A stretch of 64,000 bases of DNA from Pseudomonas sp. GOM6 (GTDB lineage: Bacteria > Pseudomonadota > Gammaproteobacteria > Pseudomonadales > Pseudomonadaceae): contig NZ_JARPUS010000013.1 of NCBI RefSeq assembly GCF_029537485.1, positions 1 through 64,000 of the forward strand, read 5' to 3'. The notes below the pieces were generated by a model. It did not search any database and was not told the DNA's origin. It was given only the letters and a program-made list of their open reading frames with translations. The translations under genes and the position numbers were made by a program. Shown piece by piece: positions 60,734-64,000 of this stretch (position 1 is its first letter; each line of letters begins with the position of its first letter).

Positions 60734-60744
60734 ACTGAGTATCT

Positions 60745-60815
60745 GTGGGAGCGGCTTCAGCCGCGAAGCGAGCGACACGGCAGCGACCGACCATCGCGGC
60801 TAAAGCCGCTCCCAC
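60745..60815. repeat. Inverted pair of REP elements between guaD and the GntR gene
   Basis: GTGGGAGCGGCTTCAGCCGC (60745-60764) is answered by an inverted, slightly diverged copy at 60794-60815 (TAAAGCCGC in place of TGAAGCCGC). Confidence 0.9.
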
Positions 60816-60851
60816 AAAAACCGTCCCGAGCCGCGGTCGAACAGCAGAAAC

Positions 60852-60880
60852 AAAAAGGCCCCGCAATGCGGGGCCTTTTT
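60852..60880. terminator. Bidirectional terminator, guaD/GntR gene
   Basis: AAAAAGGCCCCGC followed after AAT by GCGGGGCCTTTTT: a 13-bp stem with A/T flanks on both sides, between the converging guaD and GntR genes. Confidence 0.9.
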
Positions 60881-60894
60881 CATTACAACTGAGT

Positions 60895-61662
60895 TCAGGC
60901 GCTGCGCGGCACGCGCCCGGGCTTCTTCTTGTCCTGCAGCAGGTGCGAGAACACCGCGTGCAGGTCATCGGTGGCGCTGTCGTCTTCCAGGTTGAGCTTG
61001 GCGTCCACGCTGTCCATGTGGCGCATCATCAGGCCCACCGCGCGCTCCACGTCACGCGCCTCGATGGCATCGATGACCTGGTCGTGCTCGTCGTCCGAGC
61101 AGTGGGTACGGCTGCTGCTTTCGTACAGCGCGATGATCAGCGAGGTCTGCGATACCAGGCTGCGCAGGAAGCCAACTAGCGTCTGGTTGCCGCCGGCCTC
61201 GGCCAGTTTGAGGTGGAACTCGCCGGACAGGCGAATGCCCTTGGCCCGGTCACCACGGGCGAAGCAGGCGCGCTCTTCCTGCACCATCTGGCGCAGGCCG
61301 GCGATCTGCGCCGGTGTGGCATGGGCGCAGGCCAGCTCGGTAATGGCGCGCTCGATCATGCGCCGCGCGTAGAAGATCTGCCGGGCTTCGTCAGCGCCGG
61401 GACTGGCAACCACAGCGCCACGGTTGGGGCGCAGCGACACCACGCCCTCGTGGGCCAAGCGCGACAGCGCGCGGCGAATGATGGTGCGACTGACACCGAA
61501 GATCTCACCGAGCGCTTCTTCGCTCAGCTTGGTGCCTGGCGCCAGGCGCTGTTCGAGGATGGCCTCGAAGATGTGTGCATAAACCACTTCGTCCTGGGTA
61601 CCCGCACGGACGGCCTTGGTGGCACGCGGAGTCTTGCTCAGAGATTGCACGGCTTCGTTCAT
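60895..61662 (-). CDS. FadR-type GntR regulator of purine catabolism
   Basis: A 255-residue GntR regulator: winged helix (LSEEALGEIFGVSRTIIRRALSRLAHEGVVSLRPNRGAVV) and an FCD ligand domain (IFYARRMIERAITELACAHATPAQIAGLRQMV; FHLKLAEAGGNQTLVGFL; SDDEHDQVIDAIEARDVERAVGLMMRHMDSV) with the metal-binding D/H residues. ATG 61662 is used; a GTG at 61671 would add three residues. It is divergent from the purine permease gene and converges on guaD, so it is the likely regulator of the surrounding purine genes. Two TTGTACACAA sites between it and the permease fit GntR operators. Confidence 0.88.
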   Translation of the reverse strand: MNEAVQSLSKTPRATKAVRAGTQDEVVYAHIFEAILEQRLAPGTKLSEEALGEIFGVSRTIIRRALSRLAHEGVVSLRPNRGAVVASPGADEARQIFYARRMIERAITELACAHATPAQIAGLRQMVQEERACFARGDRAKGIRLSGEFHLKLAEAGGNQTLVGFLRSLVSQTSLIIALYESSSRTHCSDDEHDQVIDAIEARDVERAVGLMMRHMDSVDAKLNLEDDSATDDLHAVFSHLLQDKKKPGRVPRSA

Positions 61663-61761
61663 GTGGCTCACGTAGGAATAAGGACTCTCGTTGACGCGAC
61701 ACTACGACGAAGCGAGGGCTGTTGGCCAGTCTCTGATCACGCAGGCGCTTGATTGCGGGCA

Positions 61762-61771
61762 TTGTACACAA
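61762..61771. promoter_or_regulatory. GntR-type operator, gene-proximal site
   Basis: TTGTACACAA matches the FadR-subfamily pattern y-GT-M-N-AC-r. It is about 100 bp before the GntR gene start and recurs at 61900-61909. Confidence 0.65.
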
Positions 61772-61896
61772 AATATCCGCCATAACCATGCATCCCAAGC
61801 GCCATGCGGCCTGCATCGATGGTGAGCGGCCCAGGGAAATCCTTAGAACGCTTTCCCCGGCTTTTTCCTGAGCATATTTGAAAACATCAATTGACT

Positions 61897-61912
61897 TTTT
61901 TGTACACAAAAA
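61897..61912. promoter_or_regulatory. GntR-type operator, permease-proximal site
   Basis: TTTTTGT-AC-ACAAAAA is a perfect 7-bp-arm dyad containing TTGTACACAA, the second copy of the site near 61762. It lies upstream of the permease. Confidence 0.7.
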
Positions 61913-61933
61913 GATAATCCAATCGCACACTTT

Positions 61934-61949
61934 CTGACTTAAAAGTCAG
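61934..61949. promoter_or_regulatory. CTGACTT-AA-AAGTCAG dyad before the purine permease
   Basis: A perfect 7-bp-arm inverted repeat about 112 bp before the permease GTG, related to the dyad before xdhA at 54392-54405. It may be the site of a second regulator. Confidence 0.55.
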
Positions 61950-62060
61950 GAACAGGCACAGCCCCGTGAGGCAAAGCACCTCAAGTCGACTCGCCGCGCA
62001 AGGGATTCAGGTCAACCAGCCGGACGAACGACTCACAACAACATCTGAGAGGTACCTGCT

Positions 62061-63410
62061 GTGGAAAGCGCTAAACAACAAGAACAACGACCGCTTGCGG
62101 AATATTCATCGGGACGAGGGCTGCTGGAGCGCCTGTTCAAGCTCACCGAACATCGCACCACGATCAAGACCGAGATGATTGCCGGCCTGACGACCTTCGT
62201 CACCATGGCCTACATCATCTTCGTCAACCCCAACATCATGGCCACCGCGGGGGTCGATCATGGCGCCGCGTTCGTTGCCACCTGCCTGGGTGCGGCGCTG
62301 GGCTGCTTCCTCATGGGACTGTATGCCAACTGGCCGGTCGGCCTGGCGCCCGGCATGGGCCTGAATGCCTTCTTCACCTACACCGTGGTCGGCGAGATGG
62401 GGTATAGCTGGCAGGTCGCCCTGGGTGCCGTGTTCCTCTCCGGCATTCTGTTCATGATCATGAGCCTGTCGAAGATTCGTGAATGGCTGCTCAACAGCAT
62501 CCCGATGAGCCTGCGCTTTGCCATGGGGGCCGGGGTCGGTCTGTTCCTCGGCCTGATCGGCCTGAAGACCGCCGGCATCGTCGTCGACAGCCCCGCCACG
62601 CTGCTGACCATGGGGTCGTTCAGCGAACCGTCCGCCCTGCTCGCCGCCATCTGCTTCCTGCTCATCGCCGTGCTCAGTCACCGCAACGTGTTCGGCGCGA
62701 TCCTGTTCAGCATGCTGGCCGTCACCGCCATCGGCTGGATGTTCGGCCTGGTGGAATACAACGGCCTGGTCTCCATGCCACCGAGCCTGGCGCCGACCTT
62801 CCTCGCCATGGACATCGCCGGCGCGCTGAATGTCGGCATGATCAGCGTCATTCTGGCCTTCCTCTTCGTCAACATGTTCGACACCGCTGGCACCCTGATG
62901 GGCGTTGCCCACCGCGCGCACCTGGTCGATGAAGACGGCAAGATCCAGAACCTGTCCCGCGCCCTGAAGGCAGACAGTACGTCCAGCGTGATCGGCTCCA
63001 TGGTCGGCTGCCCGCCGGTCACCAGCTACGTGGAGAGCGCCTCGGGCGTCGCCGCCGGTGGCCGTACCGGCCTGACCGCCATCGTGGTCGGCCTGCTGTT
63101 TCTGGCAGCCATGTTCTTCGCCCCACTGGCCGGCATGATTCCCGCGTATGCCACCGCTGGCGCGCTGATCTACGTCGCCATGCTGATGATGAGCGGCATG
63201 GCCCATATCGACTGGAAGGACCATACAGACACCATTCCGGCCATTGTCACCGTGGTGATGATGCCGCTGACCTTCTCCATCGCCAACGGTATTGCCCTGG
63301 GCTTCCTCACCTACGCCACGCTCAAGCTGCTGACCGGCCAGCGCGACAAGGTGTCTGTCAGCCTCTACGTGCTGTGCGTCATCTTTATCGCCAAGTTCGC
63401 CTTCCTCTAA
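62061..63410 (+). CDS. AzgA-type purine permease (NCS2 family)
   Basis: A 449-residue membrane transporter with about 12 helices, importing purine bases such as hypoxanthine/guanine/adenine with protons. Family motifs: TEMIAGLTTFVTMAYIIFVNPNIM, NWPVGLAPGMGLNAFFTYTVV, FLFVNMFDTAGTLMGVAHRA and ADSTSSVIGSMVGCPPVTSYVESASGVAAGGRTGLTAIVVG. The start is GTG 62061 with GAGAGG eight bases upstream. It resembles AzgA more than uric-acid/xanthine NCS2 carriers. Downstream the HIUase gene converges; a terminator lies between. Confidence 0.92.
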   Translation: MESAKQQEQRPLAEYSSGRGLLERLFKLTEHRTTIKTEMIAGLTTFVTMAYIIFVNPNIMATAGVDHGAAFVATCLGAALGCFLMGLYANWPVGLAPGMGLNAFFTYTVVGEMGYSWQVALGAVFLSGILFMIMSLSKIREWLLNSIPMSLRFAMGAGVGLFLGLIGLKTAGIVVDSPATLLTMGSFSEPSALLAAICFLLIAVLSHRNVFGAILFSMLAVTAIGWMFGLVEYNGLVSMPPSLAPTFLAMDIAGALNVGMISVILAFLFVNMFDTAGTLMGVAHRAHLVDEDGKIQNLSRALKADSTSSVIGSMVGCPPVTSYVESASGVAAGGRTGLTAIVVGLLFLAAMFFAPLAGMIPAYATAGALIYVAMLMMSGMAHIDWKDHTDTIPAIVTVVMMPLTFSIANGIALGFLTYATLKLLTGQRDKVSVSLYVLCVIFIAKFAFL

Positions 63411-63428
63411 GGTCAGACTGCGCCCACG

Positions 63429-63454
63429 AAGCCCCGGTAGCGATACCGGGGCTT
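63429..63454 (+). terminator. Terminator after the purine permease
   Basis: AAGCCCCGGTA (63429-63439) pairs with TACCGGGGCTT (63444-63454), followed by CTGCATTCTG. Stem of 11 bp. Confidence 0.85.
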
Positions 63455-63492
63455 CTGCATTCTGCCAACACCACGCCTAATCGCCTTTGTCG

Positions 63493-63568
63493 GCTGGGTT
63501 AGGCCAAAGGCCGCAAACCCAGCGCAGAGGCAAGACGCATAGCATTCGCTGGGTTTGCCAAGCCTACG
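63493..63568. repeat. REP-like element related to the mexE-mexF repeat
   Basis: CTGGGTTAGGCC...CGCAAACCCAGC (63494-63522) and GCTGGGTTTGCCAAGCCTACG (63548-63568) pair. The GTAGGCT and CTGGGTT blocks are those of 8771-8825. Confidence 0.7.
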
Positions 63569-63611
63569 ACCTGCTGCCTGGCGCCACGCTTGCGCCATCC
63601 GGCCACAAAAA

Positions 63612-63630
63612 AGCCCGCACTAAGCGGGCT
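63612..63630 (-). terminator. Terminator after the HIUase gene
   Basis: AGCCCGC-ACTAA-GCGGGCT; on the minus strand it reads AGCCCGCTTAGTGCGGGCT followed by TTTTT. It lies 26 bp after the uraH stop. Confidence 0.88.
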
Positions 63631-63656
63631 GCAAAGCACCAAAGGACCGGTAGAGC

Positions 63657-64000
63657 TCAGCTACCGCGATAGGTCGAATAGCTGTAAGGCGAAATCAGCA
63701 GCGGTACGTGGTAGTGCTCCTGCTGCTCATCGATGCCGAAACGCAGCACCACCACATCGAGAAACGCCGGCTCGGCCAGCTGCACGCCGCGAGCACGGTA
63801 ATAGTCGCCGGCATGGAAATGCAGCTGGTAGACGCCCGAACGGTAGTTATCGCCCTGCAGCAGCGGGGCATCGCAGCGGCCATCGTCGTTGGTCTTCGCC
63901 TTGGCGACCAGCTCCAGCCCGCCAGCCTCGACCCGGTACAGCTCGAGGGTGATATCGCGGCCAGGGCTGCCGTGGGCGGCATCCAGTACATGCGTAGTCA
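63657..64000 (-). CDS. uraH: 5-Hydroxyisourate hydrolase (HIUase), partial at 5' end
   Basis: The frame runs from the window edge to the TGA at 63657. Only the first base of the start ATG is missing: bases 63999-64000 give TG, so nearly the whole protein is visible (about 113-115 residues). Hallmarks: TTHVLDAAHGSPGRDI at the N-terminus (the HVLD motif) and the C-terminal LISPYSYSTYRGS, a transthyretin-like hydrolase that converts 5-hydroxyisourate to OHCU, the step after urate oxidation. It lies next to the xdh/guaD/permease block, consistent with an allantoin pathway continuing beyond the window. Confidence 0.95.
   Translation of the reverse strand, partial: TTHVLDAAHGSPGRDITLELYRVEAGGLELVAKAKTNDDGRCDAPLLQGDNYRSGVYQLHFHAGDYYRARGVQLAEPAFLDVVVLRFGIDEQQEHYHVPLLISPYSYSTYRGS

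Larger units (their letters stand above)
61663..62060. other. 398-bp divergent regulatory region, GntR gene/purine permease
   Basis: No convincing gene. It holds the two TTGTACACAA sites, the TGACTT-AA-AAGTCA dyad and a 5' leader of about 110 nt before the permease GTG. A frame at 61966-62178 overlaps the permease in another register and has no support. The leader shows no purine-riboswitch hallmark that I recognise. Confidence 0.6.

Noticed and set aside
61950-62060. Possible purine or guanidine riboswitch in the permease leader
   Set aside because: I looked for the repeated ACGR loops of guanidine-II and any purine-aptamer core and saw none convincing; an Rfam covariance search would decide.
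61966-62178. 70-codon frame upstream of and overlapping the purine permease
   Set aside because: Out of frame, overlaps the permease start, no ribosome site or conserved features.

Overview
The window is high-GC (mid-60s percent by eye) gammaproteobacterial DNA of the genus Pseudomonas. MexS/MexT/MexEF-OprN, MuxABC-OpmB, LiuRABCDE and the block smc-xdhABC-guaD-GntR-purine permease-HIUase all match Pseudomonas proteins by recall, and the last block has the gene order I know from P. aeruginosa. Genus-wide palindromic repeats (REP-type) fill many gaps. Species cannot be fixed; a mendocina/oleovorans-like pseudomonad is a guess. No database search was run.

Layout. 1-5154 (minus): left part of a non-ribosomal peptide siderophore locus: an ECF sigma factor under a strong Fur box, a cyclic-peptide ABC exporter, an MbtH-like protein, a type II thioesterase and the first 588 residues of an NRPS that runs off the left edge. 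5234-13563: mexS, divergent mexT, and the mexEF-oprN efflux operon with MexT-type sites. 13581-15188: a hipBA toxin-antitoxin pair with three promoter dyads spaced exactly 50 bp apart. 15194-17380: a PACE efflux gene with a divergent LysR regulator, then a small secreted NTF2-like protein. 17384-26370 (minus): muxABC-opmB. 26492-32004: thiol peroxidase, a GNAT enzyme, exonuclease III, a MASE1-GGDEF diguanylate cyclase, a PstS-OmpA fusion and a small hypothetical protein.

32051-43863: acyl-CoA dehydrogenase/LysR pair, then the leucine/isovalerate (liu) operon with LiuR operators, ending in acetoacetyl-CoA synthetase, so leucine carbon goes from isovaleryl-CoA to HMG-CoA, acetoacetate and acetoacetyl-CoA. 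43945-47218: a periplasmic binding-like protein, 4.5S RNA (ffs), a chemoreceptor and an HU-like protein. 47235-54194 (minus): ligA, zipA, smc. 54468-64000: purine catabolism: xanthine dehydrogenase (xdhABC), guanine deaminase, a FadR-type GntR regulator, an AzgA-type purine permease and a 5-hydroxyisourate hydrolase cut by the right edge.

Most of the window is well-known Pseudomonas biology and I did not find a clearly new system. The parts most worth a second look are the truncated siderophore NRPS locus, the palindromic repeats at every junction of liuABCDE (one translated into the LiuD N-terminus), the three 50-bp-spaced hipBA operators, the hairpins inside the mexE-mexF gap, and the shared dyads in the purine regulon.
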